Positions 17,539-26,519 of a DNA stretch of 64,000 bases are shown piece by piece. The DNA comes from Streptomyces sp. 840.1 (GTDB lineage: Bacteria; Actinomycetota; Actinomycetes; Streptomycetales; Streptomycetaceae): NCBI RefSeq assembly GCF_003751445.1, contig NZ_RJUU01000002.1:1399051-1463050 (forward strand), in the 5' to 3' direction. Below the pieces are notes generated by a model. The model was not told the DNA's origin and searched no databases. It was given only the letters and a program-made list of their open reading frames with translations. The translations under genes and the position numbers were made by a program. Every line of letters starts with the position of its first letter. Position 1 is the stretch's first letter.

Positions 17539-17595
17539 GAGTCGTCCCGTACCGGCTCCACCGCTTGCCGGCCCCAGCGCCACCGCGAGCCCTTC

Positions 17596-17964
17596 TCAGG
17601 CCGGGCGCAGGCAGAAGGGGTGCCCGGCCGGGCTGGCGTAGACCCTGCTGCCGGTGCGGGTGTCCGGGGTGATGTCGTCGGTGGGCCGCAGCCGGGTGGC
17701 GCCGGCCCCGGTGGCCGTACGGTCGGCTGCGGCGAGGTCCTCGACGCCGAAGTCGAGGTGCATCTGCTGGGAGGTGCCGTCCGGCCAGTTCGGGGCGGCG
17801 TGGCCGGGGGCGGACTGGACGACGAGCACCGGAAGGCCGGCGGCCCGGATGAAGTGGTGGGTCGGCGTGCGGGTGATCGAGCCGTCGAGCAGCCGGTGCC
17901 AGAAGGCGCTCTCCTTCTCGATGTCGGCGGCGTCGATGACCACGGAGCTGAGGGTGAGTGGCAT
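17596..17964 (-). CDS. VOC (glyoxalase/bleomycin resistance fold) protein
   Basis: A 122-residue single VOC module with beta-alpha-beta-beta-beta halves: it begins LSSVVIDAADIEKESAFWHRLL, has MHLDFGVEDLAAADR in the middle, and ends RVYASPAGHPFCLRPA. Such proteins bind metal ions and act as lyases, dioxygenases or antibiotic sequesterers. It lies 29 bp after the SDR stop, so is probably in its operon under the divergent TetR. The upstream in-frame extension to 18240 overlaps the SDR gene and is not real. Confidence 0.9.
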   Translation of the reverse strand: MPLTLSSVVIDAADIEKESAFWHRLLDGSITRTPTHHFIRAAGLPVLVVQSAPGHAAPNWPDGTSQQMHLDFGVEDLAAADRTATGAGATRLRPTDDITPDTRTGSRVYASPAGHPFCLRPA

Positions 17965-17993
17965 GTGGGTCTCCTGTTCGGTGACGTTGCTGC

Positions 17994-18767
17994 TCAGACG
18001 GTCGGGATGATGCCGCCGTCGACGCGGAACTGTGCTCCGGTCAGCCAATTCGCCCGGCCGGAGGCGAGGAAGGCGATCATCTCGGCGACGTCCTCGGGGT
18101 CTCCCGGGCGGCCCATGGGGACCTTCAGGTGATCCACGAGCTGCCGAGTGACCTCCTCGGCGGGGACGCCCCGTTGCTCGGCCATGTGCTGGAGGTGGCT
18201 GGTGGCGCCCTCGGTGACGACGAAGCCGGGAAGGACACACACGACGCGCACCCCGTGCTCGCCGACCTCGGTGGCCAGCTCACGGCTGTAGGTGTTGAGC
18301 GCGGCCTTGGCGGCGGCGTAGGACGCCTCCGTGCGCTGCGGCAGTTGGCTTGCGATCGAGGAGACGTGCACGACGACGCCGGAACCCCGCTCGACCATCC
18401 CCGGCACCAGCGCCCGGTCCAGTCGTACGGCGCTGAGGAGGTTCATCTCCAGGTCCGCCCGCCAGGACTCGTCCGACCGGCTCAAGGTCGGCGCCGGTGC
18501 GCTCGCCGCGCCCGCGTTGTTCACGAGGACGTCCACTCCGCCCACGCCGTCGACAACTCGGCGGCCGAGCTCCGCCACGCCGGCCTCCGTCGAGAGGTCG
18601 GCCGCGATGAACGTGGCACCGGTGTCCTCCGGGGGCCGGCTGCGCGAGGCCGTCAGTACCGTCGCGCCCGCGGTGACGAAGCGGCGGACCGTCGCCGCGC
18701 CCAGGCCCCGGCTGCCGCCGGTGACCAGTACTCGAAGGCCGTGCAGGCCCTCGTCCGTGATCGGCAC
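17994..18767 (-). CDS. SDR family oxidoreductase
   Basis: A 257-residue short-chain dehydrogenase. The NAD(P) motif TGGSRGLGAA, NNAG, and the catalytic Ser and YxxxK (SSIAS ... YAAAK) are all present. I take GTG 18767, 5 nt after GGAGGAGA; the longer frame to 19139 overlaps the divergent TetR gene. First gene of a probable two-gene operon with the VOC protein, divergent from the TetR that most likely represses it. Confidence 0.92.
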   Translation of the reverse strand: MPITDEGLHGLRVLVTGGSRGLGAATVRRFVTAGATVLTASRSRPPEDTGATFIAADLSTEAGVAELGRRVVDGVGGVDVLVNNAGAASAPAPTLSRSDESWRADLEMNLLSAVRLDRALVPGMVERGSGVVVHVSSIASQLPQRTEASYAAAKAALNTYSRELATEVGEHGVRVVCVLPGFVVTEGATSHLQHMAEQRGVPAEEVTRQLVDHLKVPMGRPGDPEDVAEMIAFLASGRANWLTGAQFRVDGGIIPTV

Positions 18768-18783
18768 AGGAATCTCCTCCGTA

Positions 18784-18833
18784 AGATGAACCCGACTCCG
18801 GAAACCATACACAAGCGGAACCGGACTCACCTT
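18784..18833. promoter_or_regulatory. Divergent operator region between SDR and TetR genes
   Basis: The segment AAGATGAACCCGACTCCG at 18783-18800 and AGGTGAGTCCGGTTCCG on the opposite strand form an imperfect inverted repeat with a central spacer of about 15 bp. It covers the whole gap between the divergent starts and is the probable TetR site. Similarity of arms is about two thirds. Confidence 0.45.
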
Positions 18834-18845
18834 ATGGAGGCTCTC

Positions 18846-19424
18846 TTGTCGGCACCCCGACCGCTGCGCGCCGACGCGCGGCGCAACCGCGAGGCACTGC
18901 TGTCCGCTGCCCGCCAGGCGTTCCTCAGCGGCGACACGGACGCACACGTGGAGGAGATCGCCCGCAGTGCCGGCGTCGCCGTCGGAACGCTCTACCGCCA
19001 CTTCGAGACCCGCGAAGCGCTGATCGAGGAGGTCTACCGCAAGGAGGTCGACGAACTGTGCGCCGCACCCACGGACCTCCTGGACCACCACGCCCCCGAC
19101 GAGGCGCTGCGGCTCTTCCTGCTGCTGCTCGTGGACCACGCCGCGGTGGGCAAGGGGATGTCCGTCGCGCTGGAAAGCATCATGGCGACGGACTCACCGG
19201 TCTTCGGCGACGCTCGCACCCTCATGGCGAACGCACTCGACCTGCTGCTCGAAGCGGGCAGCGCCGCCGGCACCGTCCGGGACGACGTCACCGGCCCCAC
19301 CCTGCTGCGGGCCCTGGGCGGCATCTGCCACATGCGTGCCGCCGAGGGCTGGCTGGCCGAGGCCCGGCAGATCACCACCCTCCTCTTCGACGGCCTGCGG
19401 TACGGCGCCACACCGGCGGTCTGA
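18846..19424 (+). CDS. TetR family transcriptional regulator
   Basis: About 192 residues. The N-terminal helix-turn-helix is RRNREALLSAARQAFLSG ... VEEIARSAGVAVGTLYRHFETREALIEEVY. The C-terminal ligand domain is of the type found in many Streptomyces repressors of SDR genes. I chose TTG 18846, 5 nt after GGAGG; ATGs at 18834 and 18786 are in frame but would read through the operator-like repeat. Divergent from the SDR-VOC operon, its likely target. Confidence 0.9.
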   Translation: MSAPRPLRADARRNREALLSAARQAFLSGDTDAHVEEIARSAGVAVGTLYRHFETREALIEEVYRKEVDELCAAPTDLLDHHAPDEALRLFLLLLVDHAAVGKGMSVALESIMATDSPVFGDARTLMANALDLLLEAGSAAGTVRDDVTGPTLLRALGGICHMRAAEGWLAEARQITTLLFDGLRYGATPAV

Positions 19425-19493
19425 GCCGGAGACCGGGGTGTCGTGCGCCGCCGGGGGAGGGGCGTGCGGGCTGCTCGGGCCCGCTGCCGCAGG

Positions 19494-20957
19494 TCACTCG
19501 GCAGGGCCCTCGGAAGGGGCGTCGGAGGGCGGCACGGCCCGGAGCAGCGCTTCGATCGCCGCTCCGTAAGCGTGTTCCGGCGGCGTCGAGTACCCGATGA
19601 CCAGGCCGTCCCCGGCCGGCATCGTGGCCTGCGGGTGCCGGAACGCGGCGAGGCCGTCCAGTGCGATCCCCTGCCAGGACGCGGCCTTGACCGCGGACGC
19701 CTCCGTGCCGGGCGGCAGCCGAAGGACCGCGTGGAGTCCCGCCGCGATGCCGGTGGCCGTGATGTGCGGGGCCCGTTCGGCGAGAGCGGTGACGAGCTGG
19801 TCGCGGCGGCGCCGGTAGCGCTGGCGCATCCGGCGGATGTGGCGGTCGTACTGTCCGGAGGCGATGAAGTCGGCGAGCGTGAGCTGGTCGGGGACGCTCA
19901 CCCACGCTTCCCGCCCGCCCTTGGCCGCGAGCACGCCGTCGACGAGGTGCCTCGGCAGCACCATCCAGCCGATGCGCACCGCGGGGGACAGGCTCTTGCT
20001 GACCGATCCGAGGTAGACGACCCGTTCGGGGTCCAGACCCTGTACGGCGCCGACCGGTACGCGGTCGTAGCGGAACTCCCCGTCGTAGTCGTCCTCGATG
20101 ATCAGGCCGTCGCCGGTGCGGGCCCAGTCGATGACCGAGGCGCGCCGGGAGGGATGGAGCGGGCCGCCGGTCGGGAACTGGTGCGCGGGCGTGAGCAGCA
20201 CGCCGCGTACCCGTGGTTGCCCGGCCAACTCCGCTACCCGGGCGCCCTGTTCGTCCAGGCTCAGCGGAACCGTCCGTACCCCGGCACCCTCCAGGATCTC
20301 GCTGTGGAACCGGAGCCCGTACGACTCCACGGCGAAGGGACCGCGCAGCGGCCCGGCGCCCGCGCCGGGCGAGCCCCCGAACAGCAGCCGCAGGGCGTGC
20401 GCGAATCCGGAGCACACCACGATCCGTTCGGGGTCGACGCGCACCCCGCGTGCGCGCGTCAGGTAGTCGCCGAGCGCGCGGCGCAGTTCGATGCGGCCGC
20501 GCGGATCGCCGGGGCCGAAGGCCTCGTCGGGGGCGGCGATCAGCGCACGCCGGGCGGCCGCGAGCCAGGCGGTGCGGGGGAAGGACGCGGTCTCCGGCGC
20601 GCCCTGGCGCAGGTTGTGGGTGGGGGTGGCGGGCCGTGCGGGAGCGGGTTTGGGCTTCCGCACGGGTCTGGGCGGCGCGGCGCGTTCCGCCACCCGGGTC
20701 CCGGAGCCCTGACGTGCGGTCAGCCAGCCTTCGGCGATCAGCTCGGCGTACGCGTCGGCGACCGTGTTGCGAGCCAGGCCGAGGTCTGCGGCGAGCGAGC
20801 GGTAGGGCGGCAACAGGGTGCCGGGCGTGAGCCATCCCTCGCGTACGGCGTTTCGCAGCGCGCGGATCAGGACGGCGCGCCGGCTGCCCGGACCGGACAG
20901 GTCCACGTGCAGGTCACTGCCCATGCGCTCCGCCAAATTGACCCATGTTTCCGGCAT
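19494..20957 (-). CDS. MocR/PdxR-type regulator (GntR helix-turn-helix fused to aminotransferase domain)
   Basis: A 487-residue chimera. Residues about 25-95 are a GntR winged helix (LPPYRSLAADLGLARNTVADAY), followed by a Pro/Arg-rich linker to about 115 and a fold-type-I PLP domain. The PLP lysine lies in VYLGSVSKSLSPAVRIGW and the phosphate/ring contacts in IIEDDYDGEFRYD. Such proteins use PLP or an amino compound as effector. It is divergent, with 47 bp between starts, from an AhpD-like protein and an exporter, which it probably controls. Confidence 0.92.
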   Translation of the reverse strand: MPETWVNLAERMGSDLHVDLSGPGSRRAVLIRALRNAVREGWLTPGTLLPPYRSLAADLGLARNTVADAYAELIAEGWLTARQGSGTRVAERAAPPRPVRKPKPAPARPATPTHNLRQGAPETASFPRTAWLAAARRALIAAPDEAFGPGDPRGRIELRRALGDYLTRARGVRVDPERIVVCSGFAHALRLLFGGSPGAGAGPLRGPFAVESYGLRFHSEILEGAGVRTVPLSLDEQGARVAELAGQPRVRGVLLTPAHQFPTGGPLHPSRRASVIDWARTGDGLIIEDDYDGEFRYDRVPVGAVQGLDPERVVYLGSVSKSLSPAVRIGWMVLPRHLVDGVLAAKGGREAWVSVPDQLTLADFIASGQYDRHIRRMRQRYRRRRDQLVTALAERAPHITATGIAAGLHAVLRLPPGTEASAVKAASWQGIALDGLAAFRHPQATMPAGDGLVIGYSTPPEHAYGAAIEALLRAVPPSDAPSEGPAE

Positions 20958-20968
20958 GGAAATGCACC

Positions 20969-20997
20969 TTACCCGAGGTCTTTTCCGGTCCTAGATT
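20969..20997 (+). promoter_or_regulatory. Candidate promoter of a leaderless transcript (AhpD-like gene)
   Basis: TTACCC at 20969-20974 and TAGATT at 20992-20997 are separated by 17 bp. The -10 lies 7 bp before ATG 21005, so transcription would start at or next to that ATG. Confidence 0.5.
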
Positions 20998-21004
20998 CAT
21001 GGTC

Positions 21005-21514
21005 ATGACGAACAACGCGCACGCCACTCAGACCACCACCACTCAGCACCACAACCACGCCCCGCGCATCAACTTCGCCAAGGCCGCCCCCAAGGCGTTC
21101 AAGGCACTCATCGGCTTCGACGCCGCCGCCCGCGAGGGCCTCGACCCGGCCCTGGTCGAGCTGATCCAGATTCGCGCCTCGCTCCTCAACGGCTGCGCCT
21201 ACTGCCTGCACATGCACACTTCCGATGCCCGCAAGGCCGGCGAGGACGAGGCCCGGCTGCACATGATCGGCGTGTGGCGTGAGGCCCGGAACTTCTTCAC
21301 GGAGAAGGAGCAGGCCGCCCTGGCCCTGACCGAGGCCGTCACTCTCGTTGCCCGAGGCGGCGTCCCCGAGGACGTCTACGCCCAGGCCGCGCGCCACTTC
21401 GACGAGCCGGAACTGGCCCGCGTCCTCGCCCTGATCTTCACGATCAACACCTGGAACCGCATCGCCCTGAGCACGGGCAAGATCGCGGGCCAGGACGAGA
21501 GGGCGGCCCACTGA
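21005..21514 (+). CDS. Carboxymuconolactone decarboxylase / AhpD-like protein
   Basis: A 169-residue helical protein of the AhpD-like superfamily. The redox motif CAYC (Cys64, Cys67) with His69 and His71 in LNGCAYCLHMHT is intact. Members act as alkylhydroperoxidases or disulfide reductants. I prefer ATG 21005 because a -10 hexamer lies 7 bp upstream and no ribosome binding site is visible, indicating a leaderless start; ATG 20999 is also in frame. The stop overlaps the exporter start as TGATG, so the two are coupled. Confidence 0.92.
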   Translation: MTNNAHATQTTTTQHHNHAPRINFAKAAPKAFKALIGFDAAAREGLDPALVELIQIRASLLNGCAYCLHMHTSDARKAGEDEARLHMIGVWREARNFFTEKEQAALALTEAVTLVARGGVPEDVYAQAARHFDEPELARVLALIFTINTWNRIALSTGKIAGQDERAAH

Positions 21515-22938
21515 TGGCGATCCCGGAGACGGCGGACGGCCGGCGTCCGGCCCGCCCTGTCCTCGCGCGGAACAGGAGGGCGAGCGCCGCGACCCTGGCC
21601 CTCCTCGCCTTCGCCCAACTGATCATCTCCGTCGACTACAACATCGTCTACGTGGCGCTGCCCCGGATCGGCAGCGGCCTGGGCTTCTCCGCGCAGCACC
21701 TCCAGTGGGTGATCAGCGCCTACGCCGTCGCCTTCGGCGGCTTCCTCCTCCTGGGCGGCCGCGCCTGCGACCTGTTCGGCCCGCGCCGCACGTTCGTACT
21801 CGGACTGAGCCTGTACGGGGTCTCGTCGCTGGCGGGCGGCCTCGCCACCGGGCCCGGCGTGCTGATCGCGGCCCGCGCCGTGCAGGGCATCGGAGGTGCG
21901 TTCCTCTTCCCCGCAACTCTCACCCTCGTCGGCACACTCTTCGCGGAGGGGCGCGAGCGCAACCGCGCCTACTCGGTGTGGGGTGCGGCGGGCGGCAGCG
22001 GACTCGTCGTGGGCGCACTGCTCGGCGGCGTGCTGACCCAACTCCTGGGCTGGCGCTCGGTGCTGTACGTCAACGTCCCGCTGGCCCTCATCGCGGTGGT
22101 GGCCGCCTTCCGCCTCATCGCCCCCGACACCGCACGGCGGGCCGGCCGCAGGATCGACCTGCCCGGCGCCCTGACCTCCACGCTCGGTGTCACGGCCCTG
22201 GTCGTCGCCCTGGTCCAGGGCCCGGAATCGGGCTGGCTGTCCGCGACGGTCGTACTCTCCGCAGCGGCAGGCGCGACCCTGATCGCGGTCTTCCTCCTCA
22301 TCGAGGCCCGCACCCGTGACCCCTTGATGCCGCTGCGCCTGCTCCGCAGCCGCGGCCTGCGCACCGGCATGGCGGTGACGTTCTTCTTCATGGCGACGAT
22401 CGGCAGCCTCGCGTACTTCCTCACCCTCTATTTCCAGAACGTGCTCGGCTACGACGCCCTGCGCACGGGCCTCGCCTACTTCGTCCCGATGGCGGCGATC
22501 ACCGCGGGCTCGCTCCTCGCGGGCCGGGTCACCACCCGGCTCGGCACCCGCGCCGCGATGACCGGCAGTCTCGTGCTCGGCGCGGCGGGCACGGCGACGG
22601 TGGCCCTTTCCATGGCCGCCGACGGCTCCTACGCCGCGCTCGTCCCGGGCTTCCTGATCCTCGGCCTCGGCCAAGGGGCGAGCTACACCATGATGTTCGG
22701 CGCCGCCGCCGAGGACATCGCGGGGCACGAACAGGGCATCGCCTCCGGCATGGCGTCCACGGCCCAGCAGGTCGGCGGCGCGGTGGGTCTGGCGGTCCTG
22801 GTCGGCATCGCGGGCCTCGGCGAGCACACCTCGGCGGCGGCCACGGTGGACGGCACGCGCAGCGCCCTCCTCGTGGCAACGGCGGGAATCGCCCTGACGG
22901 CCGTGGTCGCTCTCGGCTTCCCCCGCCGCAAGGTCTGA
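21514..22938 (+). CDS. MFS exporter, DHA2 (14-TM) type
   Basis: A 474-residue exporter with LIISVDYNIVYVALPRIG in the first helix, motif A GGRACDLFGPRRTFV, and motif C-like GAAGGSGLVVGALLGGVL. The DHA2 group exports drugs and metabolites. It is translationally coupled (TGATG) to the AhpD-like protein, and both are divergent from the MocR regulator. A GC-rich hairpin follows the stop. Confidence 0.92.
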   Translation: MAIPETADGRRPARPVLARNRRASAATLALLAFAQLIISVDYNIVYVALPRIGSGLGFSAQHLQWVISAYAVAFGGFLLLGGRACDLFGPRRTFVLGLSLYGVSSLAGGLATGPGVLIAARAVQGIGGAFLFPATLTLVGTLFAEGRERNRAYSVWGAAGGSGLVVGALLGGVLTQLLGWRSVLYVNVPLALIAVVAAFRLIAPDTARRAGRRIDLPGALTSTLGVTALVVALVQGPESGWLSATVVLSAAAGATLIAVFLLIEARTRDPLMPLRLLRSRGLRTGMAVTFFFMATIGSLAYFLTLYFQNVLGYDALRTGLAYFVPMAAITAGSLLAGRVTTRLGTRAAMTGSLVLGAAGTATVALSMAADGSYAALVPGFLILGLGQGASYTMMFGAAAEDIAGHEQGIASGMASTAQQVGGAVGLAVLVGIAGLGEHTSAAATVDGTRSALLVATAGIALTAVVALGFPRRKV

Positions 22939-22956
22939 CGGAACGGCCGGCGCTCC

Positions 22957-22976
22957 GCCCGCCCTCCTGGGCGGGC
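22957..22976. terminator. GC hairpin after the exporter gene
   Basis: Arms GCCCGCCC and GGGCGGGC are perfect complements with a 4-nt loop, 18 bp after the MFS stop codon. No U-tract. Confidence 0.6.
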
Positions 22977-22981
22977 CCCTG

Positions 22982-22994
22982 GTTGATGATCAAC
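22982..22994. promoter_or_regulatory. Small inverted repeat before the lipoprotein gene
   Basis: GTTGAT and ATCAAC flank a single G, 18 bp before the ATG. AT-rich relative to its surroundings; it may be an operator or part of the promoter (TAGGCT at 23000-23005 is -10-like). Confidence 0.35.
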
Positions 22995-23012
22995 TACGGC
23001 TAGGCTGCGTCC

Positions 23013-23699
23013 ATGTCACGTGTACGCGTCACCTTTGCCTCCACCCTCGTCGCCATAGCCGCACTCACCGCCTGCTCCTCCGGCAGCGGCGGAGCGGACT
23101 CCGGCGACAGCACGCAGAAGGCGGACAAGCCGGTCGCCGCTGCGGCCCCGAAGCCGATCACCCAGCAGCTCAGCCGGCCTCATCTCACGCAGGCCCTGCT
23201 CGGTGACGGCGAAACCCTGCCCGGCTACTCCCTGCACGGCGACAAGTCCGTGACGGACGGGCAGTACTGCAACGGGGAGGACGACGCCGACTCGGCGCCG
23301 GCGGGCTGGGTCCGCGGGGGCGATTCCTCGTACGAGTACAACGGCTCGACCGTGAACATGGCCTACCTCACGATCTGTCTCTTCGACTCGCCCGGCGCCG
23401 CTCACAGCCAGTACACGAAGTGGAAGGGCAGCGAGACCAGCAAGCAGCAGAAGCCCAGGAAGCCGGTGGGCGACGAGAACACGCTGGTCGTCAACCCGGG
23501 CGCCAGTGACGACTCCGTCTCCGGCTACGTCCGCTCGGGCAAGGTCACCATCGAGGCCCGGATCGAGGGCGGCGCGGCGGGCGACCCCTCGGGCGCGCAG
23601 GCGATGCTTGCCGCCACCCTCAAGCGTCTCCAGCAGCTGCAGGACGGCGGGGCCGCGACCGTGACCGCGCCGGACGAACAGGCCGAGGCCAGGCAGTAG
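23013..23699 (+). CDS. Secreted lipoprotein of unknown function
   Basis: A 228-residue protein with a lipoprotein signal peptide: a positive start, a hydrophobic stretch and the lipobox LTAC with Cys21. A Ser/Gly/Asp-rich linker follows, then a globular domain from about residue 50 with three further cysteines (QYCNGEDD, TICLFD). I do not recognise a named domain; the layout resembles small-ligand or wall-associated lipoproteins common in Streptomyces. It stands alone downstream of a terminator. ATG is very close to a -10-like TAGGCT, so the mRNA leader is short. Confidence 0.85.
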   Translation: MSRVRVTFASTLVAIAALTACSSGSGGADSGDSTQKADKPVAAAAPKPITQQLSRPHLTQALLGDGETLPGYSLHGDKSVTDGQYCNGEDDADSAPAGWVRGGDSSYEYNGSTVNMAYLTICLFDSPGAAHSQYTKWKGSETSKQQKPRKPVGDENTLVVNPGASDDSVSGYVRSGKVTIEARIEGGAAGDPSGAQAMLAATLKRLQQLQDGGAATVTAPDEQAEARQ

Positions 23700-23946
23700 C
23701 GAACCCGCCGGGGGCCTGCCGGCCGAGGTCCTGCGATGGCTGCGGGAGCCTGGCCGCAGCCACTTTCGCCGCCGTGGTGTCCCGTGCACAGCGCGGAGTC
23801 CGAGCAGTGAGAAAGTGGACCGGGCCGGCCTCGCCGGCGACCGCGCACTGTTCACACGCCGGGCGGCAGCGGCGGTCCCGCGGAGCCGTCGGGAAACCAC
23901 CACCGTTGCACATGTACGTCGAGGCTGTCGGGAAGGCAAGCTGCAC

Positions 23947-24573
23947 ATGACCGGACAACAGGACCGTTGGGCGGAACTCACCGGAGGGCAGGGCGGGGAG
24001 GCGTACGCTCAGCGCTTCGCGCGGCTCGTTGAATCCGGTCATGACATCCACGGCGAGGCCGCCTTCTGCGCCGCGTTGCTGGAGCCGGCCGCCCGGGTGC
24101 TCGACGCGGGCTGCGGTACCGGCCGGATCGCGATCCGGCTCGCCGAGCTGGGCCACCGGTGCACCGGCGTGGACGTCGACCCCTCCATGCTTGCCGTCGC
24201 CCGCCGCGACGCCCCCGCGCAGGAATGGCTGCCCGGCGACCTGGCCCGGCTGGACGCCCTCGACCTGGATCCGGACTTCGACCTGGTGCTCGCGGCCGGA
24301 AACGTCATTCCTCTGCTGGCTCCAGGCACCGAACCGGACGTCGTCCGGCAGCTGGCCGGCGCACTGCGTCCCGGGGGCCTGCTGGTAACGGGCATGGGCC
24401 TTGACGCGGCACACCTGCCGCTGCCGGAACCGCCGCTGACCCTGGGGGAGTTCGACGACTGGTGCACCCGGGCCGGGCTGACCCTGCGGCACCGGTACGC
24501 GACCTGGAGCGGCGATCCGTACCGCGACGGATGCGGCTATGCCGTCAGCGTGCACTCCCGCCCCGCCGGTTGA
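23947..24573 (+). CDS. Class I SAM-dependent methyltransferase
   Basis: A 208-residue Rossmann-fold methyltransferase. Motif I is VLDAGCGTGRIAIRLAE, the acidic residue binding the SAM ribose is in CTGVDVDPSM, motif II is DLVLAAGNVI and motif III LRPGGLLVTG. The acceptor is unknown. ATG 23947 follows GGGAAGG; the longer frame from 23815 lacks a binding site. Convergent with the GH76 gene. Confidence 0.92.
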   Translation: MTGQQDRWAELTGGQGGEAYAQRFARLVESGHDIHGEAAFCAALLEPAARVLDAGCGTGRIAIRLAELGHRCTGVDVDPSMLAVARRDAPAQEWLPGDLARLDALDLDPDFDLVLAAGNVIPLLAPGTEPDVVRQLAGALRPGGLLVTGMGLDAAHLPLPEPPLTLGEFDDWCTRAGLTLRHRYATWSGDPYRDGCGYAVSVHSRPAG

Positions 24574-24766
24574 GTCCGTCTCCCCACCCGACAGGCCGTT
24601 GAGGGCGAGCCCGAAGCGGGCTCCGGGACCGCCCTGCGCCACGCCGAGGACCAACTGGCCCGCACGCGCGGCCCCGGGGCCGGTCCGCCGCCCAGTCCAA
24701 CACCTGGACCGGGCGGCGAAGGAACTCGGGCGAGGGCCTGCTCATCCCCCGTCCGGCCCGGCTCCG

Positions 24767-26236
24767 TCAGCCGGTGGCGGCGTTGAGGAGGTCGAGGACG
24801 CTCTGCTGGCAGCCGGAGTCGGTGGTGCCGTTGCCGCCGTTCCAGTGCGGGCCGTACTGGTCCAAGGGGTTGCGGTCGTGGTCGTAGGCGCTGTTGGCCC
24901 AGCGGGTGAGGGCGGGGGCGTAGGGGTGGTCGGAGAGCCGGCGGTTGAGGGTGCCGAGGCCGCGTACGTAGGCGCCCTTGAAGCTGGGGCCGTCCCCCGT
25001 GCAGCTGTCGCCCTCGCCGGGTTCGCGCAGGACGCCGTCTGTCTCAAGGCGTGTGGTGGAGGAGTCGGCCAGCTCACGGGCTGTCGTCAGAAGGCCGTCG
25101 TCGCCGGTGGCCCTGTGGAACTCGGTCAGGGCGCCGAGGACGACTCCCTGGTTGTACGTCCAGGTGGGCTGGCCGTTGTTGGCACAGCCGTCGGTGAGAC
25201 CGTCGTTGATCAGGTGATCCCCGTTGATCATGCCACTGCCCTTGAACCAGTTCCATTCGCTCTTCGCCCGGTCCAGGTACGTGCTGTCGCCGGGGATGCG
25301 GTTGTGGAGGGCTGAGTTGAGCTGGAGGTACAGCTCGTTGGTGATGGCGTTCTTGTAGTTGCCGTCCGTGTTCCAGCGGACCCCGCCACCACAGGTGTCG
25401 TTCCAGTTCGCGTTCATGTGGTCGGCGTCGGCCCGTGCGGTGTCGAGGTACCGGCTGTCGCCGGTGACGTCGTACGCATCGATCCAGGCGAGGCCCCACC
25501 AGCCGGTGTCGTCGAGGTACTCGTTGCGGAACTGCCCGCCCTGCGCGTTGATGTTCTTGTCGTACGTCTCGGCGATGGCGTAGGTGTAACTGCCCATGCC
25601 GCTGATCCGGCTGTTGTCGATGACCGCGGTCAGGGCGTTGGCGCTCGTCCACCAGCCGTTGCCGCCGAACAGCTTGCTGCCCCGGTCGAACGACATCATC
25701 AGCGCCGTGGCCGCTGCGGTACTCCGGCTGCCCGCGTTCCAGGTGGTGCGTGCCCAGGGGGTGCAGGCGATGGCGCCGCCGGCCGGCTGCCCGCAGGCCC
25801 GAAGAGCGCCGACGCCCAGGGTGTTCCAGTCGTCGACGTTGTACATCTGGGTGCGCCAGCCCCGTCCGCCGGACGGTACGGAGGTGTTGCCGAGGCGGCT
25901 TCCGCCGGCCCAGGTCCGTCCGCCGTCCATGGACCGGTCCAGCCACACCTGGTCACCGGGGCCGCCGCTGTCGATGGACGCCCAGCCCATCGCGCCGGCA
26001 TCGTCGAAGTGCAGCGCGATGGACCTTCCGGCGACCGTGGCGGTGACCGGGACGCGGTCCTGGGCGCTCGACGCCGGATCCCGCGCGTCGCAGTACGTGT
26101 TGCACACCGCTGCGGCCGCCGTGGCCTCCGCAGCCTCAGCCGGTGACGCGGACGCGGCGGGGACACCGCCGACGATGATGGAAGACAACGTTGTCAGAGC
26201 TGTGAGTACCGCGGTCTGAATTGGCAATCGCTTCAT
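24767..26236 (-). CDS. Secreted glycoside hydrolase family 76 (alpha-1,6-mannanase)
   Basis: A 489-residue secreted enzyme. Residues 1-30 are a Sec signal peptide ending ASA. Residues about 40-165 form an N-terminal region with two Cys pairs common to actinobacterial members; the (alpha/alpha)6 barrel follows. The paired catalytic aspartates of GH76 are Asp242-Asp243 in NEYLDDTGWWGLAWID, within the expected motif. It hydrolyses alpha-1,6-mannan, as in yeast cell walls or actinobacterial lipomannan. The ATG at 26236 follows GGGAGT; the frame further upstream is not coding. A LacI-type operator lies about 55 bp upstream. Confidence 0.93.
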   Translation of the reverse strand: MKRLPIQTAVLTALTTLSSIIVGGVPAASASPAEAAEATAAAAVCNTYCDARDPASSAQDRVPVTATVAGRSIALHFDDAGAMGWASIDSGGPGDQVWLDRSMDGGRTWAGGSRLGNTSVPSGGRGWRTQMYNVDDWNTLGVGALRACGQPAGGAIACTPWARTTWNAGSRSTAAATALMMSFDRGSKLFGGNGWWTSANALTAVIDNSRISGMGSYTYAIAETYDKNINAQGGQFRNEYLDDTGWWGLAWIDAYDVTGDSRYLDTARADADHMNANWNDTCGGGVRWNTDGNYKNAITNELYLQLNSALHNRIPGDSTYLDRAKSEWNWFKGSGMINGDHLINDGLTDGCANNGQPTWTYNQGVVLGALTEFHRATGDDGLLTTARELADSSTTRLETDGVLREPGEGDSCTGDGPSFKGAYVRGLGTLNRRLSDHPYAPALTRWANSAYDHDRNPLDQYGPHWNGGNGTTDSGCQQSVLDLLNAATG

Positions 26237-26291
26237 GGGGGGGGACTCCCGGAACGCTGTGGCCAGGGTGGGGGGTGTTCTGCGGACTGGA

Positions 26292-26305
26292 GGAGAGCGT
26301 TCTCT
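26292..26305. promoter_or_regulatory. LacI-family-like operator before the GH76 gene
   Basis: GGAGAGCGTTCTCT is a 14-bp near-palindrome with a central CG, resembling the Streptomyces LacI-family (CebR-like) pattern TGGGAGCGCTCCCA. It sits in the promoter region of the mannanase, as expected for carbohydrate-induced expression. No LacI gene is in the window. Confidence 0.55.
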
Positions 26306-26519
26306 GAAATTAGCCAGGCGCCATGTCCGCGTCAATAGGTGCCACTCTGTGGCGCCGCCGCGCGTACTGACCGGTTCGGCAGCGGGACCGGAAGCACGGC
26401 ACCCGGCCCGGAGGCCCCGGGGCACGGTGCGGATCGCTGTGGCTAGCCTGACACCCGGGATGTTGTGTCCCGTCCTGTCCACCGCACCGGCGGGGCAGCC
26501 GGCGAAGAGGAGAACGACC

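Noticed and set aside
18786..18845. Longer N-terminus for the TetR regulator
   Set aside because: The added residues are encoded by the operator-like repeat, while the TTG at 18846 has a well-spaced GGAGG.
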